A DNA stretch of 64,000 nucleotides from Paracoccus onchidii (GTDB lineage Bacteria; Pseudomonadota; Alphaproteobacteria; Rhodobacterales; Rhodobacteraceae). Both the position numbers and the translations under genes were made by a program. How positions within the stretch are numbered: the first letter of the stretch is position 1; the number at the start of each line of letters is the position of its first letter. The stretch is taken from contig NZ_JAQBIE010000008.1 of assembly GCF_028294535.1 (NCBI RefSeq), positions 143,509 to 207,508 of the forward strand, written 5' to 3'. Shown here piece by piece: positions 1-8,342 of the stretch. The notes under the pieces were generated by a model. It saw nothing but the letters and a program-made list of their open reading frames with translations, made no database searches and was not told the origin of the DNA.

Positions 1-317
1 TCGACATCCAGACCGTGGCGCTGGCACATATCGATCCAGCGATGGCTGAACATTCCGTTGCGTGCCGCCAGAACCTTGTCGCCCGGCGACAGCGTGTTGG
101 TCAGCGCGGTTTCCCAGCCTCCGGTGCCGGTCGAGGGGAAAATGAAGATCTCGGCCTGTTCGCTTTTCAGCACCTTGCTGACACCCTGCCGCGCGGGGTG
201 GAGGATCTGGCCGAACAAGGGCGAGCGGTGGTCGATTGTCGGCATGTCGCAAGCCTTGCGCAGGCTTTCGGGGATATTCGTCGGACCGGGGATGAAAACC
301 GGATTCTGAAAGCTCAT
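1..317 (-). CDS. bhcA: L-aspartate:glyoxylate aminotransferase BhcA, N-terminal part (cut by window edge)
   Basis: Only the first ~105 codons are present; the gene runs off the window at position 1. The start ATG at 317 follows a strong AAGGAG. The N-terminus reads MSFQNPVFIPGPTNIPE, then TIDHRSP and FPSTGTGGWE, hallmarks of the class V (PLP fold type I) serine/aspartate-glyoxylate aminotransferase family. In Paracoccus, BhcA transfers the amino group of aspartate to glyoxylate, making glycine and oxaloacetate, in the beta-hydroxyaspartate cycle, and bhcABCD lies divergent to an IclR regulator exactly as here. The main alternative is serine-glyoxylate aminotransferase of the serine cycle; the neighbouring bhcR-like gene favours bhcA. 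The PLP lysine lies outside the window. Confidence 0.8.
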   Translation of the reverse strand, partial: MSFQNPVFIPGPTNIPESLRKACDMPTIDHRSPLFGQILHPARQGVSKVLKSEQAEIFIFPSTGTGGWETALTNTLSPGDKVLAARNGMFSHRWIDMCQRHGLDV

Positions 318-367
318 GGATGATCTCCTTCCATCGTTACAGGCAGGATAGGGACGCGGGGAGATCT

Positions 368-394
368 TGGAAATTATTTTGAAATCAAGTTTCA
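368..394. promoter_or_regulatory. candidate BhcR (IclR-type) operator between bhcA and bhcR
   Basis: The AT-rich divergent intergenic region carries TGGAAATTATTTTGA (368-382), close to the TGGAAATNATTTCCA pattern known for IclR. It is followed directly by the inverted repeat TGAAA-tcaag-TTTCA (380-394). The position suits control of bhcA and autoregulation of bhcR. Binding is inferred. Confidence 0.5.
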
Positions 395-486
395 TTTTTG
401 AAGGTTCGACACTTAACCGTTTATTGTCAACAGGTTGATTTTTTCATACACTGAACTTGGCTTTCACAAATGAGCGAAGGTTGCTT

Positions 487-1335
487 ATGGAGTTTCAGGA
501 TAATCAACCCGGCACCAACCGAAAGCCGCGTGGCAGGCCGCGTGGGTGGGACGACAACACCGCCCAGAATACGATCAAGTCACTGGACCGCGCGATGGAG
601 GTGTTCGAATATCTGAGCCAGTCTCAGGGCAAGACGCTGACGGGCCTTGCCGGCGATATGGGGCAATCGCCCGCGACGGTTTACCGGATCCTTGTTACAT
701 TGGAGGGCCGGGGGCTGGTCGAGTTCGACCATCAGGATCAGGTCTGGCATATCGGGCCGCGGGCCTTTGTCATCGGATCAAGATTTCTGCGCCGCACCAG
801 TCTTGTTGAACGGGCCCGTCCCGTGCTGCGCAAGCTGATGGAAGTGACCGGCGAAACCGCAAATCTGGGGGTCGAGAAAGAGGGCGCGGTCCTGTTCCTG
901 AGTCAGGTGGAAACCCATGCCAGTATCCGGGCATTTTTCCCGCCGGGAACATTGTCTTCCATGCATGCGTCTGGGATCGGCAAGGCGCTGTTGGCGCATA
1001 TGGATCAAGACCGGTTGCAGCGGGTGCTGGCGGCCATGCCGTTGCGGGAATATACGGCCCGTTCGATCACGTCGCGGTCCGGGCTGATGCAGGATCTGGA
1101 CAAGATTCGTGCCGCGGGTTTTTCGGTCGACGATGAGGAAAAGAACACCGGCATGCGCTGCATCGCGGCCCCCGTCTTTGACGTGAACCGCGAGGCTGTG
1201 GCAGGCATATCGGTTTCCGGGCCGACCAGCCGCATTCACGCGGATGAAATCGCAAGGCTCAGTCGGCACGTGATCGCGGCGGCACGGCAATTGACGCTGG
1301 CGATTGGCGGTGAACCCGGCGCTGCGCCGGGTTAG
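487..1335 (+). CDS. bhcR: IclR-family transcriptional regulator BhcR
   Basis: This is a 282 aa protein with a basic Arg/Lys/Pro-rich N-terminal arm (residues ~12-20), a winged helix-turn-helix at ~30-85 containing SPATVYRIL, and a C-terminal IclR effector domain (~95-270). The ATG at 487 follows GAAGG at good spacing; the frame stays open upstream but only with a TTG. It is divergent from bhcA. Members in this position (BhcR of Paracoccus) control the beta-hydroxyaspartate cycle in response to glyoxylate, so the same role is inferred. Its stop overlaps the last three bases of the convergent cupin gene. Confidence 0.8.
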   Translation: MEFQDNQPGTNRKPRGRPRGWDDNTAQNTIKSLDRAMEVFEYLSQSQGKTLTGLAGDMGQSPATVYRILVTLEGRGLVEFDHQDQVWHIGPRAFVIGSRFLRRTSLVERARPVLRKLMEVTGETANLGVEKEGAVLFLSQVETHASIRAFFPPGTLSSMHASGIGKALLAHMDQDRLQRVLAAMPLREYTARSITSRSGLMQDLDKIRAAGFSVDDEEKNTGMRCIAAPVFDVNREAVAGISVSGPTSRIHADEIARLSRHVIAAARQLTLAIGGEPGAAPG

Positions 1336-2177
1336 CGCGTGCCGCCCGGCAGCCCCGCTGGTCCAAGGGGCATGTGCCGGTTTACATCCTTGTACAACAG
1401 ATAGCGGAACCGCCCCGGCCCGCCTGCGTAACATGCCTGCGGACAAAAGGCGCGCAGCCACATGTAATCCCCGGCTTCGACCTCGACCCAATCATTGTTC
1501 AACCGGTAGACTGCCTTGCCCTCCAACACGTAAAGTCCATGTTCCATGACATGCGTTTCAAGAAACGGGATCACGGCACCCGGTTCAAAGGTCACAACGG
1601 TGACATGCATGTCGTGACGCAGATCGGCCGGATCCACAAAGCGCGTGGTGGCCCATTTCCCATCGGTTCCGGGCATGGGGGTCGGGGTGATGTCGTTTTC
1701 ATTCAGGATCAGGACATCTGGCAGGTCTAACCCGTCCACGGCCTCATAGGCCTTGCGGATCCAGTGAAAGCGCAATGTCCCGCTGCCGTGGTTATGCAAT
1801 GTCCAGGCGCTTGCGGGGGGAAGATAGGCATAGCCGCCGGGGCGCAGTTGATGGGCTTCACCCGCGATATTCAGGGTCGCATGACCCTCGACGACAAATA
1901 GCACGGCCTCGGCCCGGGGATCGGTTTCGGGGCGGTCGGACCCGCCGCCCGGCTGCACTTCCATGATATATTGTGAGAACGTCTCGGCAAAGCCGCTGAG
2001 CGGGCGCGAAATGACCCAAAGGCGGGTTTGTTCCCAAAAGGGCAGGAAGCTGGTCACGATGTCGCGCATCGTGCCCCTGGGGATGACGGCATAGGCGTCG
2101 GTAAAGACCGCGCGATCGGTCAGAAGCTGTTCTTGTCCGGGATGCCCGCCCTGCGGCGCATAATACTTGGGTTTCAT
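1332..2177 (-). CDS. allE: (S)-ureidoglycine aminohydrolase (bicupin)
   Basis: This 281 aa bicupin belongs to the family that hydrolyses (S)-ureidoglycine to (S)-ureidoglycolate and ammonia in allantoin breakdown. Cupin motifs lie at ~85-130 and ~180-245. The C-terminal cupin shows the expected Mn site: E197, H199 and H203 in FLETHVMEH, and Q237 in FCPQACY. The start at 2177 was chosen because AGGAG precedes it; an in-frame start 18 bases upstream lacks this. Ureidoglycolate breakdown yields glyoxylate, which links the gene to bhcA and malate synthase beside it. No other allantoin genes are in the window. Confidence 0.85.
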   Translation of the reverse strand: MKPKYYAPQGGHPGQEQLLTDRAVFTDAYAVIPRGTMRDIVTSFLPFWEQTRLWVISRPLSGFAETFSQYIMEVQPGGGSDRPETDPRAEAVLFVVEGHATLNIAGEAHQLRPGGYAYLPPASAWTLHNHGSGTLRFHWIRKAYEAVDGLDLPDVLILNENDITPTPMPGTDGKWATTRFVDPADLRHDMHVTVVTFEPGAVIPFLETHVMEHGLYVLEGKAVYRLNNDWVEVEAGDYMWLRAFCPQACYAGGPGRFRYLLYKDVNRHMPLGPAGLPGGTR

Positions 2178-2304
2178 GACTGCTCCTGAACGCACGATTG
2201 TTTCAATCGAATATGCGATGCCGGTCAGGCACGGACCACATGCAAAGAGACTACAGCTCTATTCCGAAAGATTTGAAAATATGCGTGGCGTTGTCGGAAA
2301 AGAT

Positions 2305-2332
2305 GAAAGCGGCGGTGAGACCCGCCGCTTTC
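2305..2332 (-). terminator. rho-independent terminator after glcB
   Basis: An 11-bp perfect stem, GAAAGCGGCGG (2305-2315) with CCGCCGCTTTC (2322-2332), has a 6-base loop. On the minus strand it is followed by ATCTTTTCC. It starts 8 bases past the glcB stop. Confidence 0.85.
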
Positions 2333-2339
2333 CCGATTA

Positions 2340-4508
2340 TCAGCCCGGCTGCCCGGCCTTCAGTTCCAGCCTGCGGGCATGAAGCACTGGCTCGGTATAG
2401 CCGGAAGGCTGCGCGCGCCCTTCAAAGACCAGATCGCAGGCGGCCTTATAGGCGATGCTGTCGAATTCCGGGGCCATCGGGCGATAAAGCGGGTCATCGG
2501 CATTCTGGCGGTCAACGACGGCGGCCATCTGCTGCATGATCTCGGCCACCATCTGGCGGCTGACCACGCCGTGATGCAGCCAGTTTGCGATATGCTGGGC
2601 CGAGATGCGGCAGGTCGCGCGATCTTCCATCAGGCCGACATTGTTGATGTCGGGCACTTTCGAGCATCCGACCCCTTGGTCGATCCAGCGCACGACATAG
2701 CCAAGAATGCCCTGGGCGTTGTTCTCGACCTCGCGCCGGATCTGCTCGGGTGTCCATTTCCGATAGGCGGCAAGCGGGATGTCCAGCAGCGATTCCACAT
2801 AGGCCCGCCGCCCGTTTCGCGCCAGATCGGCCTGCACCGCCGCAACATTCACCTTGTGGTAATGCGTCGCATGCAGCGTGGCTGCGGTCGGGCTGGGCAC
2901 CCAGGCGCAATTCGCGCCGGCGCGCGGATGCTCGATCTTTTGTTCCAACATGGCTGCCATCTTGTCGGGGATGGCCCACATGCCTTTGCCAATCTGCGCC
3001 TTGCCGGACAGGCCGCATTCCAGCCCGATATCGACATTCTGGTTTTCATAGGCCGTGATCCAGCCCTTGCGCTTGATGAAATCCTTGCGGCTGAAGGGGC
3101 CGGCCTCCATCGAGGTGTGGATCTCGTCACCGGTGCGATCCAGAAAGCCCGTGTTGATAAAACAAACGCGATGTTTGGCCGCGCGGATGCATTCCTTCAG
3201 GTTGACGCTGGTGCGACGTTCTTCATCCATGATGCCCAGCTTGACGGTGTATTCCGGCAATCCCAGCGCGCGCTCCACGTCGCCGAAGATCTCGTCGGCA
3301 AAGGCGACTTCGGCGGGGCCGTGCATCTTGGGCTTGACGACATAGACCGAACCGCTGACCGAATTACGCGGGCCTTGCGTCTTGTTCAGGTCATGCATCG
3401 CGATCAGAACCGAGATCACGGCATCCATCAATCCCTCAAAGGCCTCGTTGCCATTTCGGTCCAGAATGGCCGGATTGGTCATCAGGTGGCCGACATTGCG
3501 CACCAGCAGCAATGAGCGCCCCTTCAGGTCCAGCGCAGCCCCATCTGCACCGACAAAACCGCGATCACCATTCAGGCGGCGAGTGATCCGCTTTTCGCCC
3601 TTGTCGAAGGTTTCCTGCAGATCGCCACGCATCAGCCCCAGCCAGTTGCGATAGGCCAGCACCTTGTCTTCCGCATCGACACAGGCCACTGAATCCTCGA
3701 GGTCTATGATTGCCGACATTGCCGATTCCAGGACCACATCCGCAAGGCCCGAAGGCGACGCCGCGCCAATGGGATGTGTGTTGTCAAAGACCAGCTCGAC
3801 ATGCAGGCCGTTGTTGCGCAACAAGACCGAACGCGGGTTTTCGGCTTCGCCCAGATAACCGACAAATGAGGTGGGGTCTTTCAGCGCGGCACCGTCGATC
3901 TCTAGCGCGCCATCCACGATGCGATAGCTTGCCGCCTTTGCATGGCTGGTGGATTCGACCGGGAAAACCTCGTCCAGGAAAACGGCGGCCCGCGCCACCA
4001 CCCTTGCGCCCCGGCCATCATCAAACTTGCCGCCGGGGGCCGGCGCACCCATCGCATCGGTGCCGTAAAGGCAATCATACAGGCTGCCCCAACGCGCATT
4101 CGCCGCATTCAGGACGAAACGGGCATTCGTCGAGGGCACGACCAATTGCGGCCCCGCAACCGTGGCGATTTCGGGGTCGACATTGGCCGTTTCGATCGAG
4201 AAATCCCCGCCTTCGGGGACGATATACCCGATCTCTTCCAGGAACGTCTTATAGGCCACGCGGTCATGCGGCTGGTCACGATTGGCAAGATGCCAGTCAT
4301 CGATTTTCGCCTGAATGTCCTGGCGTGTTTGCAACAGGGCGCGGTTCTTGTCCGAGAACTTGTGCACGATTTCCGACAAGGCTGCCCAGATCTGATCCGG
4401 TGAAACATCCAGCCCTTTGAGAACTTCGTCTTCGACAAAGCGTTGCAGGCCCTTGTCGATTTTCAGGTCGTTCAGGACGGCGTAATCCGCATTCGGGTTT
4501 TGCATCAT
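2340..4508 (-). CDS. glcB: malate synthase G
   Basis: This 722 aa protein matches the usual length of malate synthase G (~720 aa), which condenses glyoxylate with acetyl-CoA to malate in the cytoplasm. Recognisable blocks include [35 protein letters not shown] (acidic metal/substrate region) and [15 protein letters not shown]. Two adjacent ATGs lie at 4508 and 4505; AAGGAAG just upstream serves either, and upstream in-frame codons lack a ribosome site. It has its own promoter region and a strong terminator, so it is probably monocistronic. With bhcA and the ureidoglycine hydrolase it forms a glyoxylate-handling neighbourhood. Confidence 0.95.
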   Translation of the reverse strand: MMQNPNADYAVLNDLKIDKGLQRFVEDEVLKGLDVSPDQIWAALSEIVHKFSDKNRALLQTRQDIQAKIDDWHLANRDQPHDRVAYKTFLEEIGYIVPEGGDFSIETANVDPEIATVAGPQLVVPSTNARFVLNAANARWGSLYDCLYGTDAMGAPAPGGKFDDGRGARVVARAAVFLDEVFPVESTSHAKAASYRIVDGALEIDGAALKDPTSFVGYLGEAENPRSVLLRNNGLHVELVFDNTHPIGAASPSGLADVVLESAMSAIIDLEDSVACVDAEDKVLAYRNWLGLMRGDLQETFDKGEKRITRRLNGDRGFVGADGAALDLKGRSLLLVRNVGHLMTNPAILDRNGNEAFEGLMDAVISVLIAMHDLNKTQGPRNSVSGSVYVVKPKMHGPAEVAFADEIFGDVERALGLPEYTVKLGIMDEERRTSVNLKECIRAAKHRVCFINTGFLDRTGDEIHTSMEAGPFSRKDFIKRKGWITAYENQNVDIGLECGLSGKAQIGKGMWAIPDKMAAMLEQKIEHPRAGANCAWVPSPTAATLHATHYHKVNVAAVQADLARNGRRAYVESLLDIPLAAYRKWTPEQIRREVENNAQGILGYVVRWIDQGVGCSKVPDINNVGLMEDRATCRISAQHIANWLHHGVVSRQMVAEIMQQMAAVVDRQNADDPLYRPMAPEFDSIAYKAACDLVFEGRAQPSGYTEPVLHARRLELKAGQPG

Positions 4509-4606
4509 GTCTTCCTTGGCGGGGCAGCGTGGCGCACTGGGTGGTATACGGTGGTGTACAATCAAAGATATTTGTCGGGTTCTAGCAGATTTCAGCGCGG
4601 AAACCG

Positions 4607-4621
4607 TTCTGAAATTCAGAA
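4607..4621. promoter_or_regulatory. inverted repeat in the glcB promoter region
   Basis: The perfect 7-1-7 inverted repeat TTCTGAA-A-TTCAGAA lies ~100 bases upstream of the glcB start in an AT-rich stretch. It shares the TGAAA/TTTCA-like half-site seen in front of bhcA, so an IclR-type regulator (perhaps BhcR) is a candidate. Function is inferred. Confidence 0.4.
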
Positions 4622-4697
4622 AAGACTTTCAAAAAAACCTTGATGTGTCGACCGGTATTCAGGCGTGACCCAATTGGAGAATGCGCGATGCAGGGCA

Positions 4698-4725
4698 GCA
4701 TGGCACCGAAAGGACGGTGCCATGC
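4698..4725 (-). terminator. hairpin after the PhyH-family gene
   Basis: An 11-bp perfect stem, GCATGGCACCG (4698-4708) with CGGTGCCATGC (4715-4725), has the loop AAAGGA. It lies 6 bases past the stop of the minus-strand dioxygenase gene. There is no T-run after it, so it may be a transcript-end stabiliser rather than a classical terminator. Confidence 0.6.
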
Positions 4726-4731
4726 CCGTCC

Positions 4732-5919
4732 TCAATGCGAGCGTTTGCGCGAGTTTTGTTCAGAGATTTCGCGTTCAAGCCGCGCAAGGTCCCAGTTTTC
4801 GGCAAGCGCCTGGCGCAGGATGTGTTGCTGGCTTGGCGGCGCCATTCCCGACAATGGGGAATCGATGTCCAGATTTGCCGGGAAAGGGTAGCCTTCCGCC
4901 GCGGCCGCCACGACATTGTCCGCCTCGCGCGGCGTAAGGGCCCCGGTTTCCAGAAATTGCATCAGGTCGGAATAAATCGCCAAAGAGATGCGGCTGCGAT
5001 CCACGATTTCAATCGAGCGACCATAGGCAGAACCGATCTGCATCAGGTTGGCAAATCGCTGGATGTCGCTGCTGTGGTTTTCACCGGCGGCGTGGAAGGT
5101 TGCCGGGTTGAAAAACAGCATGTCTCCTTTCTTCAGGGGCAGTTGCACATAGCGGGCTTCGAACATTTCGCGGAAGTGGGGCAACAATACAGCAAGATAG
5201 CCGGGCAGATAGCTTTGCGAGTAAGGCAGCAACTTCGTCGGGCCGCTGTTCAGGGGCATGTCGCTATGGGCGACGGCGCCTTGAAGGGTCAATGACGCCG
5301 AAAGCATGTGTTGCGAAGCCGGATAGCCTTTCAGCGTTTCGACATCCTGAAAGCCCATGTGATAGTCGCGATGAACCGTTTGCGATTTGCCACCCGGTCG
5401 CACGACATTTACCTGTGTGGTGATCTGATACCCGGAACCCAGCCAGGCCTCACTGACGCGCCTGACCAATTCATTGGCATTGTACCGCACGAACAGTTCG
5501 GGTGCCTTGAGGGCCAGTTTTTCATGCGCGTTCCAGATGCGGCTGTTGGCACCCGCAGAGGCGAAATGATCACCTTTGCCCGCCGCGCCTGCTTCTTCTT
5601 CGGCAATGATCGCGCCAAGCGCATCGGTGACTGCATCAAGCAATGCAGGATCGTCAAAGCCATTGCGGATCGCGATGATGCCCGGGCCGTTCTCGAAGGC
5701 GCGATTCCATTCGGCCATTACTGCGCGCGCCCTGGTTTCGTCACCCATCGCCCGCCGCATGGCATCGCCGTCATAGATGGGGATGTTGCTGGCGATTTCC
5801 ACGGCGTTCGGATAGTGGTCGGCGCGTGTTTCCTGCGCGATGTGGCGCTCGAACTCTGCAATATCGCAGCTCTGGTCGTCGAGCCAGACCGGTTTGTGAA
5901 CGCTGTTCTGATCAAGCAT
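4732..5919 (-). CDS. phytanoyl-CoA dioxygenase (PhyH) family protein
   Basis: This 395 aa protein is probably a cytoplasmic Fe(II)/2-oxoglutarate-dependent oxygenase. The iron triad is visible as H183-x-D185 in TVHRDYH and H276 in NPATFHAAGENH; R288 (RFANL) fits the 2-oxoglutarate-binding arginine. The start at 5919 follows CAGGAGGAGAGACC. It is transcribed away from a LacI-type regulator 94 bases upstream, so that regulator probably controls it. The substrate is unknown: LacI control hints at a sugar or polyol-like inducer, but no transporter or catabolic partner is adjacent. The long N-terminal region before the jelly-roll (~170 aa) shows no motif I recognise. Confidence 0.75.
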   Translation of the reverse strand: MLDQNSVHKPVWLDDQSCDIAEFERHIAQETRADHYPNAVEIASNIPIYDGDAMRRAMGDETRARAVMAEWNRAFENGPGIIAIRNGFDDPALLDAVTDALGAIIAEEEAGAAGKGDHFASAGANSRIWNAHEKLALKAPELFVRYNANELVRRVSEAWLGSGYQITTQVNVVRPGGKSQTVHRDYHMGFQDVETLKGYPASQHMLSASLTLQGAVAHSDMPLNSGPTKLLPYSQSYLPGYLAVLLPHFREMFEARYVQLPLKKGDMLFFNPATFHAAGENHSSDIQRFANLMQIGSAYGRSIEIVDRSRISLAIYSDLMQFLETGALTPREADNVVAAAAEGYPFPANLDIDSPLSGMAPPSQQHILRQALAENWDLARLEREISEQNSRKRSH

Positions 5920-6013
5920 GGTCTCTCCTCCTGATTTGATTTCCTCTGATCTCAGGTTAGGGTCGCGATCTGCATCCGTCGTCCGCCAGATCCATCAGAA
6001 ATCCATCAGCAAG

Positions 6014-7048
6014 ATGAGCCATCGTTTTCCGATCAAAGAAATCGCCCGTCAGGCCGGGCTAAGTACCGCGACGGTCGATCGGGCGCTGAATCAGCGCGCA
6101 GGCATTCGCCACCAGACCGCGAACCGCGTTGAGGCCGCGATCCGGCAGTTGGAGGCACAGGAAGCCCAGCTTGCGATGGCGGGGCGCAAACTGATGATCG
6201 ATCTTCTGGTCGAAGCGCCGGTCGCCTTTCTGAATGAACTGCAAGACGCCGTGACCCAGGAATTGCCGTTGATCCAGACCGCGATTTTCAGAGTCCGCAG
6301 CGATCTGCGTGCCAGTTTCGCGCCAGATGCGATGTCGGCGTCATTGCGGCGTGCGGCGCGGTTGAAAAGCGATGGGGTCATCGTCATGGCACCCGATACC
6401 GCCATCCTGCGCGAGGCGGTCAACCAACTGGTCGCCGAGGGGATCCCCGTGGTCACGCTTGCGACGGATATGCCGGTTACCGGGCGCGCGGCCTATGTCG
6501 GACTGGACAATTTCAACGCGGGTCAGACCGCCGCCTGGCTGATCCGCAAATGGTGCCCGCCGGCCGCGCCGCAACGCGTATTGGTCACCAAGCGCAACGA
6601 AGCCTTTCACGGCGAAACCGACCGCGAGAAAGGTTTTCGTGCCGCGATGGCGCAGGATTGGCCGGATGCCCAGATCGTCACCATGGTGCAAGGCAGCGAT
6701 GGTCCGGCCTTTTCCCACCGGGTTGCGGATGGGTTGGCGGCCCATCCCGTGGCGGCGGTCTATTCGATTGGCGGATGGAACCGACCTATCCTTGATGAGC
6801 TGAACGCCAGGGGCATGCGACGGCCGTTGTGGATCGGCCATGATCTTGACCCGGAAAACCGCGCACTGCTGGCCAGTGAACGCATCGATGCCGTTATCTA
6901 TCACGATCTGGCCGAGGATATTCGCCACGCCTGCCAATGTTTCATGTCGCTCCACAGCCGTGGCACGGTGCCAATGCCGGCCAAGGGTGCCGTATTGCGA
7001 TTGATGCTGCCCCCAATGCTTGCTTGCGGTGAAGCTCAATCCGATTGA
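6014..7048 (+). CDS. LacI-family transcriptional regulator
   Basis: This 344 aa regulator has an N-terminal helix-turn-helix (residues ~5-50, IKEIARQAGLSTATVDRALN) and a periplasmic-binding-protein-like sensor domain (~65-330, with VIVMAPDT and AAVYSIGGWN). The internal ATG at 6014 was chosen because the HTH begins 6 residues later, the usual spacing; the ribosome site is weak. It is divergent from the PhyH-family gene, its most likely target. The sensor resembles sugar-binding regulators that see unphosphorylated sugars, but the ligand cannot be named. Confidence 0.85.
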   Translation: MSHRFPIKEIARQAGLSTATVDRALNQRAGIRHQTANRVEAAIRQLEAQEAQLAMAGRKLMIDLLVEAPVAFLNELQDAVTQELPLIQTAIFRVRSDLRASFAPDAMSASLRRAARLKSDGVIVMAPDTAILREAVNQLVAEGIPVVTLATDMPVTGRAAYVGLDNFNAGQTAAWLIRKWCPPAAPQRVLVTKRNEAFHGETDREKGFRAAMAQDWPDAQIVTMVQGSDGPAFSHRVADGLAAHPVAAVYSIGGWNRPILDELNARGMRRPLWIGHDLDPENRALLASERIDAVIYHDLAEDIRHACQCFMSLHSRGTVPMPAKGAVLRLMLPPMLACGEAQSD

Positions 7049-7396
7049 TTCGTCTTGGCGATTCGGGCGGGCTTTGATCTGCTTCGGCGTAATATCCTGA
7101 CAAATATGGTTATTTTCCCCAGGTATTTGCGTGGAAATTGGTGGTTTCGGGGGTGTTTGTGACGGCGGAGCCGCTTTCGTCGCCTGCGGCATTGGCATTT
7201 TCCCAATCCTTTCATTGGCTTGCCGGAAGCGCGCGATACCCTAAGAAATCAATCGGGTTTCATTACTGACGAAATGAGTCAACTAATTGAAAACGTTGAA
7301 TTAAATATTGAAGATTAGACCGTTTCGGCTTAGAAGTCTGTTCATGAACAAAGGCGCCGGGCGTCATTGAAAATTCGAGAAACGGGAAACTTCAAT
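7049..7396. other. 348-bp non-coding stretch
   Basis: No ORF with coding character spans this gap. The first half has ordinary GC. The segment 7240-7330 is distinctly AT-rich (for example TTGAAAACGTTGAATTAAATATTGAAG) and probably contains the promoter of the small Cys-rich gene downstream. I see no clear terminator for the LacI gene and no structured RNA that I recognise. Confidence 0.5.
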
Positions 7397-7591
7397 ATGA
7401 GCAGCCAGAACAATTGCAGCCAGTGCGCTTTCTTCGAGGATCACAAGGCGAACAACGCCGCACAGCTGGATGATGCCGGGCTGTGCCGTTTCAATCCGCC
7501 GGTGTCGCAGCCAAGCGCCGAAGGGCGCGGCCTGTGGCCTGTGGTCAATGAAAGCGATTGGTGCGGCCATTTTCAGGCCGATGCCGCATAA
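7397..7591 (+). CDS. small Cys-rich protein of unknown function
   Basis: The predicted product is 64 aa, cytoplasmic, with no signal peptide. It has four cysteines arranged C-x2-C (NCSQCAFF, residues 7 and 10), then LCRFNPP and DWCGHF, a spacing that could bind zinc or a metal cluster. The conserved-looking LCRFNPP and GLWPVV segments and the clean terminator 84 bases downstream support a real gene. ATG 7397 is preferred over a TTG 30 bases upstream. Similar short proteins occur in alphaproteobacteria, but I cannot assign a function. Confidence 0.65.
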   Translation: MSSQNNCSQCAFFEDHKANNAAQLDDAGLCRFNPPVSQPSAEGRGLWPVVNESDWCGHFQADAA

Positions 7592-7674
7592 GATTGCGCC
7601 AGCAAGATTCAGGATCCAGTCAGGCAGCCACGACGCCACCCAGCCAGATCACTGAATCCAGCAAGCCTGCAATG

Positions 7675-7705
7675 AAAGGCCCGTTCGCATGCCGGACGGG
7701 CCTTT
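7675..7705 (+). terminator. terminator after the small Cys-rich gene
   Basis: A 10-bp perfect stem, AAAGGCCCGT (7675-7684) with ACGGGCCTTT (7696-7705), extends inward by two more pairs. It is A-rich before and T-rich after, so it would work on either strand. Confidence 0.8.
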
Positions 7706-7769
7706 CCTGTTGTCATGGCGGCCGACGATTGGCCTTGATATAACCTGAGTAAAATAATAAGGTTTATGT

Positions 7770-8261
7770 ATGGCCAGCCGAAACCAGCCCGCCGCACAAC
7801 ATCCCGAGGGCACGATGCTGAACCGAATTCTCCGCCGGCGTATCAGCCGGGAACGCCGATATGAAAACCTGGCCCGCTCTGAGGCGGGGGTATTGCGTAT
7901 CGTCCGGCGTATTTTTCACAATCAGGCGCTGGTTGAAAATGACCAGATGCCGTTGGATCAGGCATTGCAGGTTGATCCGGGGGCGTTAGGGTCCGCGGTG
8001 CCGTTGCGCATGTTGCTGGTCATCAATGCGATGCGGCGGGCGCGGCACAGTTGTTTCACCTATGCCAATCCCTTCTGCCAATGCTGTCAGGGGCGTTTGA
8101 CCAATGAGGAACGCCTGTTCATAGCGGTGTTTCGTGCCTGTATGCACGAACAGACTTCATTGGCGCATGGTCATGCAATGGTTTTGTGCGAAGGTGGTGA
8201 TACGCGCGATTTCCTGAAGCACATGCATCAGCTTGCCCGGGCGGTTGGCCGATCCCTTTAG
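7770..8261 (+). CDS. hypothetical protein with a CxCC motif
   Basis: The product is 163 aa, with an Arg-rich N-terminus (LNRILRRRISRERRYENLA) and no signal peptide or membrane segment. Near residues 90-105 is CFTYANPFCQCCQGRLTNEER, with a CQCC cluster, and two later Cys/His spots (FRACMHE, HAMVLCEGG, KHMHQL). This Cys/His content could bind a metal or heme. AAGG lies 8 bases before the ATG. It faces the 3' end of the iron/heme uptake operon 81 bases away and reads towards it, so it is not in that operon. I do not recognise the family; an iron-related role is only a guess from position. Confidence 0.6.
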   Translation: MASRNQPAAQHPEGTMLNRILRRRISRERRYENLARSEAGVLRIVRRIFHNQALVENDQMPLDQALQVDPGALGSAVPLRMLLVINAMRRARHSCFTYANPFCQCCQGRLTNEERLFIAVFRACMHEQTSLAHGHAMVLCEGGDTRDFLKHMHQLARAVGRSL

Positions 8262-8342
8262 TGACCGGTCAGGGAACCCTGACGGGCACCATAAATCCAA
8301 GCACTGTAGGGGTTCGGGCAGGGCAAAGGGTCGGGCAGGGGG

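Noticed and set aside
1..317. Serine-glyoxylate aminotransferase of the serine cycle
   Set aside because: Same family, but the divergent IclR gene and absence of serine-cycle genes favour BhcA. The missing C-terminal part could settle it.
6341..7198. 285-codon minus-strand frame starting with a Pro-rich segment
   Set aside because: Most of it is antisense to the LacI gene and the Pro-rich start has no ribosome site.
8268..8283. GTCAGGG-AA-CCCTGAC palindrome as a terminator
   Set aside because: The two-base loop is too small for a stable RNA hairpin and there is no T-run; possibly a protein site, but nothing supports it.
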